Shown here piece by piece: positions 27,098-35,972 of a DNA stretch of 64,000 nt (within the stretch, counting starts at the first letter, position 1; every line of letters begins with the position of its first letter). This DNA comes from Pseudomonas anguilliseptica. GTDB taxonomy: Bacteria > Pseudomonadota > Gammaproteobacteria > Pseudomonadales > Pseudomonadaceae. The position numbers and the translations under genes are program-made. The DNA is taken from NCBI RefSeq assembly GCF_900105355.1, contig NZ_FNSC01000001.1, forward strand, positions 496,001 to 560,000, in the 5' to 3' direction. The notes beneath the pieces were generated by a model that did no database searches, was not told the DNA's origin, and was given only the letters and a program-made list of their open reading frames with translations.

Positions 27098-28251
27098 ATG
27101 TTTAACTTCGATTTTTACAACCCGACCCGTATTGTCTTTGGCCGCGACACCATCGGCCGTCTGGATGATTTAGTGCCGGCTGACGCGCGTGTGTTGCTGC
27201 TTTACGGCGGCCAGAGTGCCGAGAAAACCGGCACCCTGGCGCAAGTGCGCGAAGCGCTTGGTGCCCGGCACGTGCAGGCGTTCGGCGGTATCGAGCCGAA
27301 CCCCAGCTATGAAACATTGATGCAGGCCGTAGCGTTGGTCAGTGAGCAGCGCGTGGACTTCCTGCTCGCGGTGGGCGGCGGCTCGGTGATTGATGGCACC
27401 AAGTTCGTGGCTGCTGCGGTTGGCTATGCCGGCGATGCCTGGGACATCCTCGAAACCCGCGGCGCCAAGATCCGCCACGCCCTGCCGTTCGGTAGCGTAC
27501 TGACGCTGCCTGCCACCGGCTCGGAAATGAACCACAGCGGCGTGGTCACGCGCCGGGCAACGCAAGCAAAACTGCCGTTTCGCAGTGCTCATGTGTTCCC
27601 GCAATTTTCAATTCTCGACCCGACCAAGACCCAGACCCTCCCCGTTCGCCAGCTGGCAAACGGCGTGGTCGATGCGTTCGTGCATGTCATGGAGCAGTAC
27701 CTGACCTACCCGATCGATGCCCGCGTGCAGGACCGCTTCGCCGAAGGGCTGCTGCAAACCCTGATCGAAATCGGCCCGCTGATGCTGGAGGAATCCGCCG
27801 ACTACAGCACCCGCGCCAACCTTATGTGGACGGCCACTTTGGCGCTCAATGGGCTGATCGGCGCGGGCGTACCGCAGGACTGGTCCACTCACATGATCGG
27901 CCATGAGCTAACCGCGCTGCACGGCATCGATCACGCACGCTGGCCATCGTGCTGCCCGCGAACCTGGAAGTTCGTCGTGAAGCCAAGCGCGCCAAGTTGC
28001 TGCAATACGCCGAGCGGGTTTGGCAGATCCGCCAGGGCGACGAAGAACAGCGGATTGACGCCGCCACCCAACAGACCCGGACGTTCTTCGAGAGCCTCGG
28101 CCTACCGACGCGCTTATCGGCCTACCAGCTTGGTGCTGACGCCATCGCTGCGCTGATCAACCAGCTCGCCGCTCACCGCCTAACCGCACTCGGCGAACAC
28201 AGCGACGTCAACTTAGACGTCAGCCGCCGGGTGCTTGAGGCGAGCCTCTAA
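27098..28251 (+). pseudogene. Iron-containing alcohol dehydrogenase, frameshifted
   Basis: Matches YqhD/BDH-type group III alcohol dehydrogenases: N-terminal FDFYNPTRIVFGRDTIGRLDDLVP, NAD(P) motif VGGGSVIDGTKFVAAA, and iron ligands in DAFVHVMEQY and HMIGHELTALHGIDHAR. YqhD-like enzymes reduce toxic aldehydes with NADPH. Around 27932-27940 the frame shifts: instead of HARTLAIVLPANLEVRR, frame 1 gives HARWPSCC. A 4-nt loss in an ACGC repeat (CACGCACGCACGC to CACGCACGC) restores a 385-residue protein. The C-terminal quarter reads on in another frame to 28251. Two operator sites lie upstream; the PfpI and reductase genes follow. Confidence 0.88.
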
Positions 28252-28333
28252 GCCGCGCCGCTAGCGCTACACACCCACGCTAGCGGCACATGAACAAACA
28301 GCCACCAGCACTTTTAACCGCAAGGTAAACCAC

Positions 28334-29011
28334 ATGAAAATCCTCCTCGTTCTGACTTCCCACGAGCAACTTGGCGACACGGGTGAGAAGACCGGTTTCT
28401 GGCTCGAAGAGCTCGCCGCGCCTTACTACGCCTTTCTCGACGCCGGCGCGCAACTGACCCTGGCATCGCCCAACGGCGGCCAGCCACCGCTTGACCCAAA
28501 GAGCAACGAGCCTGACTTCCAGACCGACGCCACCCGCCGTTTCGAGGCCGATTCAGTTGCCACGCACGCGCTGGCCAATACGCTAAAGCTGAGCGACATA
28601 AATAGCGCCGAGTTTGATGCCGTGTTCTACCCCGGCGGCCATGGCCCGCTGTGGGACCTGGCCGAAGATGCCGCATCCATCGCCTTGCTCGAGCACGCCA
28701 TCGCCGCTGGCAAGCCGGTCGCGGCGGTGTGCCATGCGCCTGCGGTGCTGCGCCACGTCAAGGGCAGCGATGGCCAGCCATTGGTCGCTGGCAAAGCGGT
28801 CACCGGCTTCAGCAACAGCGAGGAAGAGGCTGTGGGCCTGACTCAGGTGGTGCCGTTCCTGGTCGAGGACATGCTCATGGCCCAGGGCGGCCACTACAGC
28901 AGGACCGCCGACTGGCAGGTGCATGTCGTCACCGACGGGTTGCTGATCACGGGCCAGAACCCGGCCTCCTCCGAAGCTACCGCCCACGCGCTGCTAAAAC
29001 TGCTGGCCTAA
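28334..29011 (+). CDS. DJ-1/PfpI superfamily protein, Hsp31/glyoxalase III-like
   Basis: A 225-residue protein of the type 1 glutamine amidotransferase-like group. It shows LTSHEQLGDTGEKTGFWLEELAAPYYAFLDAG at the start, FYPGGHGPLWDLAED, and the nucleophile elbow AAVCHAPAVLRHV with the catalytic Cys. Relatives convert methylglyoxal or act as chaperones under electrophile stress. It lies between the dehydrogenase and Old Yellow Enzyme genes and probably shares their operator sites, which fits detoxification. Start chosen by AAGG upstream and the family N-terminus. Confidence 0.88.
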   Translation: MKILLVLTSHEQLGDTGEKTGFWLEELAAPYYAFLDAGAQLTLASPNGGQPPLDPKSNEPDFQTDATRRFEADSVATHALANTLKLSDINSAEFDAVFYPGGHGPLWDLAEDAASIALLEHAIAAGKPVAAVCHAPAVLRHVKGSDGQPLVAGKAVTGFSNSEEEAVGLTQVVPFLVEDMLMAQGGHYSRTADWQVHVVTDGLLITGQNPASSEATAHALLKLLA

Positions 29012-29101
29012 GGCCGGCGTCACGCCTCTGCCGACGTCGGCAGAGGTGCACTTTTTGCCCGTGGCCGCTAGGTGGCCGTGGGTATCACCAGGAGAGCAAA
29101 A

Positions 29102-30226
29102 ATGGATACAAGTCGTTTTTTTCAGTCGGTACAACTCGGCCCTTACGTGCTCAACAACCGCATCGTCCTGCCGCCCCTGACGCGCTCGCGCAGCACCCAG
29201 CCGGGAAACATCGCCAACCCGCTGATGGCCACCTATTACCGGCAACGTGCCGGCGCAGGCTTTATGGTCACCGAAGGCACGCAGATCGAACCCCGCGGCC
29301 AGGGCTATGCCTGGACGCCGGGCATTCACAGCCAGGCGCAAATCGACGGTTGGCGCAACGTCACCGATGCCGTGCATGCCGCCGGCAGCATCATTTTCGC
29401 CCAGCTCTGGCACGTCGGTCGGGTTTCGCACACCTCGCTACAGCCCGATGGCGCAGAGCCGGTAGCGCCTTCGGCTATTGCCGCAACCAACGTAAAGGTG
29501 TTCATCGAAACAGGCCCAGGTACCGGCGCCTTGGCCGAACCTTCAGCGCCCCGTGCCCTGAGCAATGTCGAAGTCAAAGAACTGGTGCAGCTGTACGCGC
29601 AGGCCGCGCGTAACGCACTGAGTGCGGGCTTTGATGGCGTGGAAATCCACTGCGCCAACGGCTATTTGGTCAATCAGTTCATCTCTGCGCATAGCAACCA
29701 GCGCGACGATGAATATGGCGGTTCGCTGCACAACCGTTTGCGCTTCCTGCGCGAGATTGTCCAGGCCGTAGCCGAGGTTGTCGGTGCCGACCGTTTGGGC
29801 GTGCGCTTCGCGCCGTTGTTTGAAAGCACGGCCGAGGACCGGGTCTATTTGGGCCTGGTTGAAGAGGATCCGCACAGCACCTACATCGAGGCCATCAAGG
29901 TGCTCGAAGAAGCGGGTATCGCCTACCTGTCGATCGCCGAGGCCGACTGGGACAACGCCCCGGACCTTCCCGAAGACTTCCGCCGCGAGGTTCGCCAGGC
30001 CTTTAGCGGCCGCATCATCTACGCCGGCCGCTACACCGCACAACGCGGGGCGCAAACCCTGGAGGCAGGCTTGGGTGACATGATCGCTTTTGGCCGTCCG
30101 TTCATTGCCAACCCGGATTTGCCGCAACGCATTGCCAATGGTTGGCCGCTCAACCCGGTCGACCCAAGCAGCATGTACGGCGGCACGGAGAAGGGTTATA
30201 GCGACTACCCCACCTACACCGAATAA
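29102..30226 (+). CDS. nemA: Old Yellow Enzyme family alkene reductase (NemA-like)
   Basis: A 374-residue FMN enzyme: RFFQSVQLGPYVLNNRIVLPPLTRSRS at the N-terminus, the substrate-binding H-x-x-N pair in GVEIHCANGYLVNQF, DEYGGSLHNRLRF, and the FMN-phosphate motif GRPFIANPDLPQR. It reduces the C=C bond of N-ethylmaleimide, enones and quinones with NADPH. The start at 29102 follows CAGGAGAG. Known nemA genes are controlled by NemR; here a NemR-like regulator gene lies 11 kb away, with its sites in front of this operon. Confidence 0.9.
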   Translation: MDTSRFFQSVQLGPYVLNNRIVLPPLTRSRSTQPGNIANPLMATYYRQRAGAGFMVTEGTQIEPRGQGYAWTPGIHSQAQIDGWRNVTDAVHAAGSIIFAQLWHVGRVSHTSLQPDGAEPVAPSAIAATNVKVFIETGPGTGALAEPSAPRALSNVEVKELVQLYAQAARNALSAGFDGVEIHCANGYLVNQFISAHSNQRDDEYGGSLHNRLRFLREIVQAVAEVVGADRLGVRFAPLFESTAEDRVYLGLVEEDPHSTYIEAIKVLEEAGIAYLSIAEADWDNAPDLPEDFRREVRQAFSGRIIYAGRYTAQRGAQTLEAGLGDMIAFGRPFIANPDLPQRIANGWPLNPVDPSSMYGGTEKGYSDYPTYTE

Positions 30227-30237
30227 ACCCGCCACAG

Positions 30238-30272
30238 CGGCCGTCACGGTTTAACCCTGACGGCCGTCTTCT
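30238..30272 (+). terminator. Terminator after the reductase operon
   Basis: CGGCCGTCA (30238-30246) and TGACGGCCG (30258-30266) form a perfect 9-bp stem with an 11-nt loop, followed by TCTTCT. It probably ends the adh-pfpI-nemA transcript. Confidence 0.65.
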
Positions 30273-30414
30273 GATGACGCCGTCATGCAGCATCTGGATA
30301 ATTGCACCCTTCTCGCGGCGATACGCCTGATCGTTACCCAAGCCCCCGCCTACACGTCCACACTCAAGCGCTGCGCAGAGCAATAACCCGGCAGAGCATT
30401 AAGGACTTCTCAAC

Positions 30415-31014
30415 ATGACAGAACTGCAGAGCAACCCGGACTGTATTGGCCTGGTACTGGCCGCCGGCTACGGGCAACGCTTCGGCAGCGACAAACGCCG
30501 CGCCCAGCTGGCAGACGGCAACAGCTTGCTGCGCGCGACAGTGCTGCGTGCGCAAGAAGCCTTCAGCGATGTTCGCGTCGTGCTAAAAGCCGAGGACGAT
30601 GCCCAGGCCCTGGCTATTCCACCCGGCGTTCAGCTGGTACGTGCGGCCCACGCCAAACAGGGCATGGGCTCAAGCCTGGCTGCCGGCATCCAGAGCCTGG
30701 CACACTCGCAGGCCACTGCGGTGGCGGTGCTGCTTGGAGATATGCCGTGGATTTCTGTCGCCACCCTGCGGCAACTGCGAGCGCAGGCCCACGCTGACCA
30801 TATCGTCGTGGCTTACTGCGAGGGCCAGCGCGGCCACCAGGTGCTGTTCGGCCGGTGCTTCTGGCCGGAGCTGATGCAACTGCAGGGCGAGAATGGGGCC
30901 AAGGGCTTGATCGCCAGCCATGCGCAACAGGTGATTGCCGTGACGCTCGATGACCACGGCATTCTGCGGGACGTCGACAGGCCGGCCGACCTCAGCCACC
31001 CACCGACTTCATAA
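30415..31014 (+). CDS. mocA: Molybdenum cofactor cytidylyltransferase-like nucleotidyltransferase (MocA type)
   Basis: A 199-residue nucleotidyltransferase with the signature LVLAAGYGQRFGSDKRRA (residues about 13-30), GMGSSLAAGI, and VLLGDMPWIS. MocA joins CTP to molybdopterin to give the cytosine dinucleotide cofactor used by bacterial xanthine-oxidase-type enzymes. The molybdenum hydroxylase genes at 35973-38633 need exactly this cofactor. The 3' end overlaps moaA on the opposite strand by 23 bp. A MobA (GTP-specific) role is possible but the context favours MocA. Confidence 0.82.
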   Translation: MTELQSNPDCIGLVLAAGYGQRFGSDKRRAQLADGNSLLRATVLRAQEAFSDVRVVLKAEDDAQALAIPPGVQLVRAAHAKQGMGSSLAAGIQSLAHSQATAVAVLLGDMPWISVATLRQLRAQAHADHIVVAYCEGQRGHQVLFGRCFWPELMQLQGENGAKGLIASHAQQVIAVTLDDHGILRDVDRPADLSHPPTS

Positions 31015-31960
31015 TCAGGGCGCTGCCGGTAAACGTAGCGTCCTGCTTGTCCGCAAGCGCACGGCCGAGCAACCCGGTCAGCTGCGGCTGCACCTGCTCA
31101 GTCGGCAGATCCAACAGCGCGCCCATAAAGTGCCCGCGATTGGATGACAGGCATCCATATAACCAGCCCGTAGACGACAGGCGCAGACGGCTGCAACTCC
31201 GGCAAAAGGGCGCGCTTTCGTTGGCAATGATGCCGAACGCCCCGCGCTCGCCAACGCTATAACGCAGCGCGGTGGAGTCTACCGGCGCCTCAGCCTGGGT
31301 GAAGGCATAGCGCTGGCCGATAAGCTCCAGCAGCTCGCGCTGGCCGACGAACTGGGTACGAAAAGCCTCTGCATTCTGGGCCAGATGGCCCATGCGCATA
31401 AGTTCGATAAAGCGCAATTCGTAGCCCTGCTGAAGGCAGAACGCCAACATGGGCAAAACTTGATCGAGGTTGCTACCACGCATCGGCACCATGTTGATCT
31501 TGATGCTCATGCCGGCTCGGCGCGCCTGCTCGATGGCGCTGAGCACCGTCTGCAGGTCGCCGCCCTTGGCGATCGTGCGGAAGGCACTCGGGTCGAGCGT
31601 ATCAAGGGACACATTGAGCCGCTGGATGCCGGCGCTGCGCAATAACGGCAGTTTGCCGGCCAGCAACTGGCCATTGGTGGTCAGGCTAATGTCCTGCAAC
31701 GCCAGCTTACCTATGCCCTGCAGAAAGGGCTCCAGCCGGTCACTCAGCAGCGGCTCGCCGCCGGTAATGCGCAGTTCCTCAACCCCGGCAACATCCCTGA
31801 GCAACTCGACGGCACGCAGCATCGACGCGGACGTCAGCTCATCGCGTGCGGCCACCAAGCGACGGCCATCGGCCACACAGTAGGTGCAGGCGTAATTGCA
31901 GGCCGCGGTGAGGCTCAGGCGCAGTTTGCGAAAACGTCGACCATGTCGATCGACGATCAC
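30992..31960 (-). CDS. moaA: GTP 3',8-cyclase, molybdenum cofactor biosynthesis
   Basis: A 322-residue radical SAM enzyme. The N-terminal cluster is CNYACTYC (C-x3-C-x2-C), followed by ITGGEPLLSDRLEPFL; the C-terminal cluster cysteines lie in PFCRSCSRLRLSSTGWLYGC. It begins molybdopterin synthesis from GTP with MoaC. It overlaps the ABM-domain gene by 4 nt upstream, so it is the last gene of the hydroxylase operon. It is probably an extra copy serving that operon, since moaA is usually elsewhere. Length and motifs are normal. Confidence 0.92.
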   Translation of the reverse strand: MIVDRHGRRFRKLRLSLTAACNYACTYCVADGRRLVAARDELTSASMLRAVELLRDVAGVEELRITGGEPLLSDRLEPFLQGIGKLALQDISLTTNGQLLAGKLPLLRSAGIQRLNVSLDTLDPSAFRTIAKGGDLQTVLSAIEQARRAGMSIKINMVPMRGSNLDQVLPMLAFCLQQGYELRFIELMRMGHLAQNAEAFRTQFVGQRELLELIGQRYAFTQAEAPVDSTALRYSVGERGAFGIIANESAPFCRSCSRLRLSSTGWLYGCLSSNRGHFMGALLDLPTEQVQPQLTGLLGRALADKQDATFTGSALIMKSVGG

Positions 31961-32295
31961 CCGACAACGCCCGCGTGGGCATCAGTGGTGGCTTCGATGT
32001 CCTCCGCCAGCGCTTCAAGCACATAAACCTGACGATCGCTCAGCAGCTCGCCAAGGGCATTGGCCATGGCCGTGTAATGCGGCATCTGCCGATGAAGCGC
32101 TATCGCCTCGTGGCTGGCCCAGCGCTCGACGAAGACAAACCGCCCAGCCTGCTCAATACAGCGATTCAGGACGTAAGCCAGGCAACCGTCTTCGCCGCGC
32201 GAGGGCTGCACGCAAGCTCGCAGAATCTGCTCGACCTGCTGCTCTTTGCCGGCTTTGGCGGTCAGTACCGCGACAACGCGTATGGCTTGATTCAT
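31957..32295 (-). CDS. Antibiotic biosynthesis monooxygenase (ABM) domain protein
   Basis: A 112-residue ferredoxin-like-fold protein of the ABM/putative quinol monooxygenase type: RVVAVLTAKAGKEQQVEQILRACVQPSRGEDGCLAYVLNR, then FVFVERWASHEAIALHRQMPHYTAM. Small ABM proteins act as cofactor-free monooxygenases on quinols or bind small aromatics. It lies between xdhC (28 nt) and moaA (4-nt overlap) in the molybdenum operon. The substrate is not known. Confidence 0.85.
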   Translation of the reverse strand: MNQAIRVVAVLTAKAGKEQQVEQILRACVQPSRGEDGCLAYVLNRCIEQAGRFVFVERWASHEAIALHRQMPHYTAMANALGELLSDRQVYVLEALAEDIEATTDAHAGVVG

Positions 32296-32323
32296 GCGGA
32301 TGGGTTCCTCGGTTGATCAGTCG

Positions 32324-33532
32324 TCAGCGCTGCACGGCGAACTGCCGAAAAGCTTCTGTAGTAACAGCGGTTGCGGCCTGGCCAGCGATCAGCACAGGGT
32401 CGCTGTCATGGATGCTCGCGGCGCGCAAACGCAGGCTGCCGCCATGGCGGCCGTTGAGCACTGCCTGAATTTCCGCCAGCACCGCCATGGCCACGCTTTC
32501 CGGGGTGTCGCCGCCCAGGTCCAGGCCGATCGGATAATGCAAACATGCCAGCCCCGGCAGCTCGTCCTGCGGTTTAGCCAATTGTTCGTGGATGCCGGCC
32601 AACAAGCGCTCGGTACGCTCACGCGGGCCTAGCTGGCCGACATAGCAGGGTTCACTGTGCAACACGCCCTGTAGCCAATGCGCGTCTTGCACCAGGCTGT
32701 GGGTCATCACCGCTACCGCAGCCCCGCGCACCAGCTCGTGGTAAGCGAAAGGCTGCTCGACGTCGCCGACCAGTATCTGGTCAGCCTCGGCAAAGCGCTC
32801 GGCTCGGGCAAAGTGCGCCCGGCCGTCGATCACCGTCACATGCCAACCCAACAGCTTGGCCATGCGCACCAGCGGCTGGGCATCATGGCCCGCGCCGAAG
32901 ATCACCAGACGCCGCACCGGCGGCAGGTACTCCAGAAGCACTTCCACTTCGCCGAGACCATTCGGGTAGAGACCACGGGATGACTTGCCGCGCAGCAAGG
33001 TCTTCTGCAGGTCGGCGCTGATTTGCTCAACCAGCACCGAGCGCAGCAACTCGCCCGCGGCCTCCTGCCCAGGCATCAAGCACAAACGCTCGCCTAAGCG
33101 TGGCGCAGCCGCGCCCGAGCTGGCGATTACCGTGGCGATGGCCGCAGGCTGCTGGCGGTCGCGCACGCTGAGCAAAGCATCGACCAAGGCGCAAGGGCCG
33201 GCCGGCAGGCGCTCGAACAGCACGTGAACCTTGCCGTTACAGCCCAGGCCGAAGCTCAGCGCTTCCTCGCTGGCGTCATCCGCCTCTGCGGTGCTGTAGC
33301 TGCGCAGCGCCGGCCCGGCTTCGGTCAGCCACCAGGCCTTTTTCGCCACTTCCGCCTCCAGGCAGCCACCACTGATGGTGCCCTCGGGCCGGCCGAAGCG
33401 CGACACCAGCATGCGCGCACCGGGCCGCCGATACGCAGAGCCCTCGACCTTGACCACAGTCGCAAGCACCGCTTCGCGGCCAGCCTCGCGCTCGGCCAGG
33501 AGCGCATCCAGCAATGTGTTCAGGCCCGACAT
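32324..33532 (-). CDS. xdhC: XdhC/CoxI family maturation factor
   Basis: A 402-residue protein with an N-terminal XdhC_CoxI domain (EAVLATVVKVEGSAYRRPGARMLV, EGTISGGCLEAEVAKKAW) and a C-terminal Rossmann XdhC_C domain (RRLVIFGAGHDAQPLVRMAKLLGWHVTVIDGR). XdhC binds and inserts the sulfurated molybdenum cofactor into xanthine-dehydrogenase-like enzymes. The start at 33532 has GGAGG 7 nt upstream; it lies 13 nt after the cytochrome gene. It looks intact although the enzyme it serves is broken. Confidence 0.9.
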   Translation of the reverse strand: MSGLNTLLDALLAEREAGREAVLATVVKVEGSAYRRPGARMLVSRFGRPEGTISGGCLEAEVAKKAWWLTEAGPALRSYSTAEADDASEEALSFGLGCNGKVHVLFERLPAGPCALVDALLSVRDRQQPAAIATVIASSGAAAPRLGERLCLMPGQEAAGELLRSVLVEQISADLQKTLLRGKSSRGLYPNGLGEVEVLLEYLPPVRRLVIFGAGHDAQPLVRMAKLLGWHVTVIDGRAHFARAERFAEADQILVGDVEQPFAYHELVRGAAVAVMTHSLVQDAHWLQGVLHSEPCYVGQLGPRERTERLLAGIHEQLAKPQDELPGLACLHYPIGLDLGGDTPESVAMAVLAEIQAVLNGRHGGSLRLRAASIHDSDPVLIAGQAATAVTTEAFRQFAVQR

Positions 33533-34415
33533 GCGGCACCTCCGCTCAATGCAGGGACTCGGTCCGGCGCTTAGCCACAGCTGGCACCGATACCTGCGCA
33601 CCACTGTCGCCAAAGCGCTGCAACATAAAGCTGCTCAGCGCGGCCAGCTCTTGGTCGTTGTAAATGGTACCGAACGACGGCATAAGCCGATCCACAGGGG
33701 CGTCGGCAGCACCGTGCCCACTCAACAAGATGCCGAGCAAGTTGCTGGCGGCCGGGTCGTTGACCGTCTTCAAGCCCAGCAGCATGGCCGTCTGGCTCTG
33801 GTTGCCCGTGCCGTCCCAGCGGTGGCAACTGGCGCAGGCTTCGGCGAACAGCTTGTTGCCGAGTGCATTGCCGCTGCCCGGCTCAGCAAGCGTGACCTGC
33901 TGCGGGCGAGGCACGCCTTCACTGCGCGGCGGCGAGTCCTTGAGGAACACCGCAATCGCCTGACGGTCAGCGTCGGTCAGGTGGCGCAAGCTGTTTTCCA
34001 CCACCTCTGCCATGGGCCCCGAAGACAAACCCAGGCCTGGCGCTGCGCCATCCTTCAAATAGCCGGCAAGCACGTCCGTGGGCCAGGCACCAATGCCGTG
34101 CACGGGGTCGGCACTGATGTTGTAGGCGTTCCAACCCTGAAGCAGGTTACCGGCCAGCGAGCGGTCGCTGCTGACTGCCTGAAACAGGTTGCGCGGTGAG
34201 TGGCATTCGCCGCAGTGACCCGGCCCTTCGACGAGGTATTTGCCGCGATTCCACTCCGCAGAGCGCTGGCTGTCCGCCTGAAATGGCTCATCGTTAAGGA
34301 ACAGCAGATTCCAGAGAACCATGCCCCAGCGCTGATTAAACGGGAAGCCGATTTGGTTTTCGCGCGGTGCTTGCTCGACTGGCTCCAGGCTGTCGAGGTA
34401 ACCCTTGATCGCTAG

Positions 34416-35607
34416 GGAAACCCTGAAGAAGACTTCCTGAATTTGGCAAAATACCTGAACTCCACCCGCCGAGTTTTCCGATGAAGCAGATGACCTTCGC
34501 CGACGCCGAGTACGCCGGCAAGCGCAAGCAAACCCGCAAAGAGCTGTTCCTGATCGAGATGGATCAGGTTGTGCCGTGGAAGGGTTTGATTGCCTTGATC
34601 GAACCGCATTACCCCAAGGGTGAAGGCGGACGTCCAGCCTATCCGCTGATGGCGATGTTACGGGTTCATTTGATGCAGAACTGGTTCGGCTACAGCGACC
34701 CGGCGATGGAGGAGGCTCTGTACGAGACCACCATCCTGCGCCAGTTTGCGGGTCTGAGCCTGGAGCGCATTCCCGACGAAACCACCATCCTCAACTTCCG
34801 CCGATTGCTGGAGAAACACGAACTGGCTGCGGGCATCTTGGCCGTCATCAATGGCTATTTGGGTGACCGCGGTTTGTCATTGCGCCAAGGCACCATCGTC
34901 GATGCCACGCTGATCAATGCGCCGAGTTCGACCAAGAACAAGGACGGTAAGCGTGACCCGGAAATGCACCAGACCAAGAAGGGAAACCAGTATTACTTCG
35001 GCATGAAGGCGCACATCGGCGTCGATGACGAGTCGGGTTTAGTGCATAGCGTGGTCGGCACGGCAGCCAATGTTGCAGACGTTACTCAGGTCGACAAGCT
35101 GCTACACGGCAAAGAAAACATGGTGGGTGCCGACGCGGGTTACACCGGCGTAGAGAAGCGGCCAGAACATGAAGGCCGTGAAGTGATCTGGCAGATCGCA
35201 GCCCGCCGCAGTACGTACAACACGTTGAGTAAGCGCAGCGCGCTGTACAAAGCCAAGCGCAAGATCGAGAAGGCCAAGGCGCAAGTTCGCGCCAAGGTCG
35301 AGCACCCGTTCCGGGTGATCAAGCGTCAGTTCGGTTATGTGAAGACGCGTTTCCGTGGCCTGGCCAAAAACACCGCACAACTGGTAACGCTGTTCGCCCT
35401 GTCGAACCTGTGGATGGCCCGTCGACATTTGCTGACGAATGCAGGAGAGGTGCGCCTGTAATGTGGGAAATGACCGCTGCGAGGTGCTCGCGGCGGCCAG
35501 AAACACCGAAATGAGCGGATGACTTGATCGTTTTTGATCAGTTTTCCGCTTTCAAAATCAGCGGAGGCTGAAGTTGACCGGAAATACAGGGCTACTTCAG
35601 ACCATCC
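34416..35607 (+). mobile_element. IS5-type insertion sequence, copy 2 (inside cytochrome c gene)
   Basis: 1192 bp with the same ends as copy 1 and a CTAG target duplication (34412-34415 and 35608-35611). It is inserted in the cytochrome gene in the opposite orientation. It differs from copy 1 only at nine clustered synonymous positions (equivalent to 11963-12068). Confidence 0.96.
34481..35461 (+). CDS. IS5 family transposase (copy 2)
   Basis: A 326-residue DDE transposase, identical in amino-acid sequence to the copy at 11199-12179, with catalytic residues in VDATLIN, GADAGYTG and the HPFRVIKRQFGY block. The gene is intact. It is antisense to the cytochrome gene it interrupts. Confidence 0.95.
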   Translation: MKQMTFADAEYAGKRKQTRKELFLIEMDQVVPWKGLIALIEPHYPKGEGGRPAYPLMAMLRVHLMQNWFGYSDPAMEEALYETTILRQFAGLSLERIPDETTILNFRRLLEKHELAAGILAVINGYLGDRGLSLRQGTIVDATLINAPSSTKNKDGKRDPEMHQTKKGNQYYFGMKAHIGVDDESGLVHSVVGTAANVADVTQVDKLLHGKENMVGADAGYTGVEKRPEHEGREVIWQIAARRSTYNTLSKRSALYKAKRKIEKAKAQVRAKVEHPFRVIKRQFGYVKTRFRGLAKNTAQLVTLFALSNLWMARRHLLTNAGEVRL

Positions 35608-35972
35608 CTAGAATGTCATCGCGCGACATCTTGCTGTAGGAGGTATAGGGAAACGCCGGGTAGTAGTGCTTGCCATCACGGCCCACACCGGCCTGCAGCG
35701 CACTGACGAACTCGTCATCGGTCCACGCACCGATGCCGGTTTGCGTGTCAGGGGTAATGTTGGGCGAAAACAGCGAGCCGAACGGCAGCTTGAACTCAAC
35801 ACCACCGGCGAAGGGTTGACCGCCGGACACGGTATGGCAAGCCACGCAGTTGGCGGCGCGCGTGAGGTATTCGCCCTTAGCCAGCGAGTAGTCCTGAGCA
35901 TAGGCCGCTTGCGCCAGCAGAGCAGCACTGGCGAGCAGCAGTAGGTTGCTTATTAATTTCATCAGGTGCTCC

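Larger units (their letters stand above)
33546..35962 (-). pseudogene. Multiheme cytochrome c subunit, interrupted by IS5 copy 2
   Basis: Two parts, 35608-35962 (5') and 33546-34411 (3'), are split by the IS5 element. Joined with one CTAG they give 1221 nt, an exact 406-residue frame reading ...SRDDILAIKGYLDSLEPVEQ. The protein has a signal peptide and three heme sites: CVACHTVSG, CGECHSP and CASCHRWDG. Such tri-heme cytochromes take electrons from membrane-associated dehydrogenases and IorAB-type molybdenum hydroxylases in the periplasm. It lies 10 nt after the molybdopterin subunit gene. As it stands only the first heme domain would be made. Confidence 0.93.
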
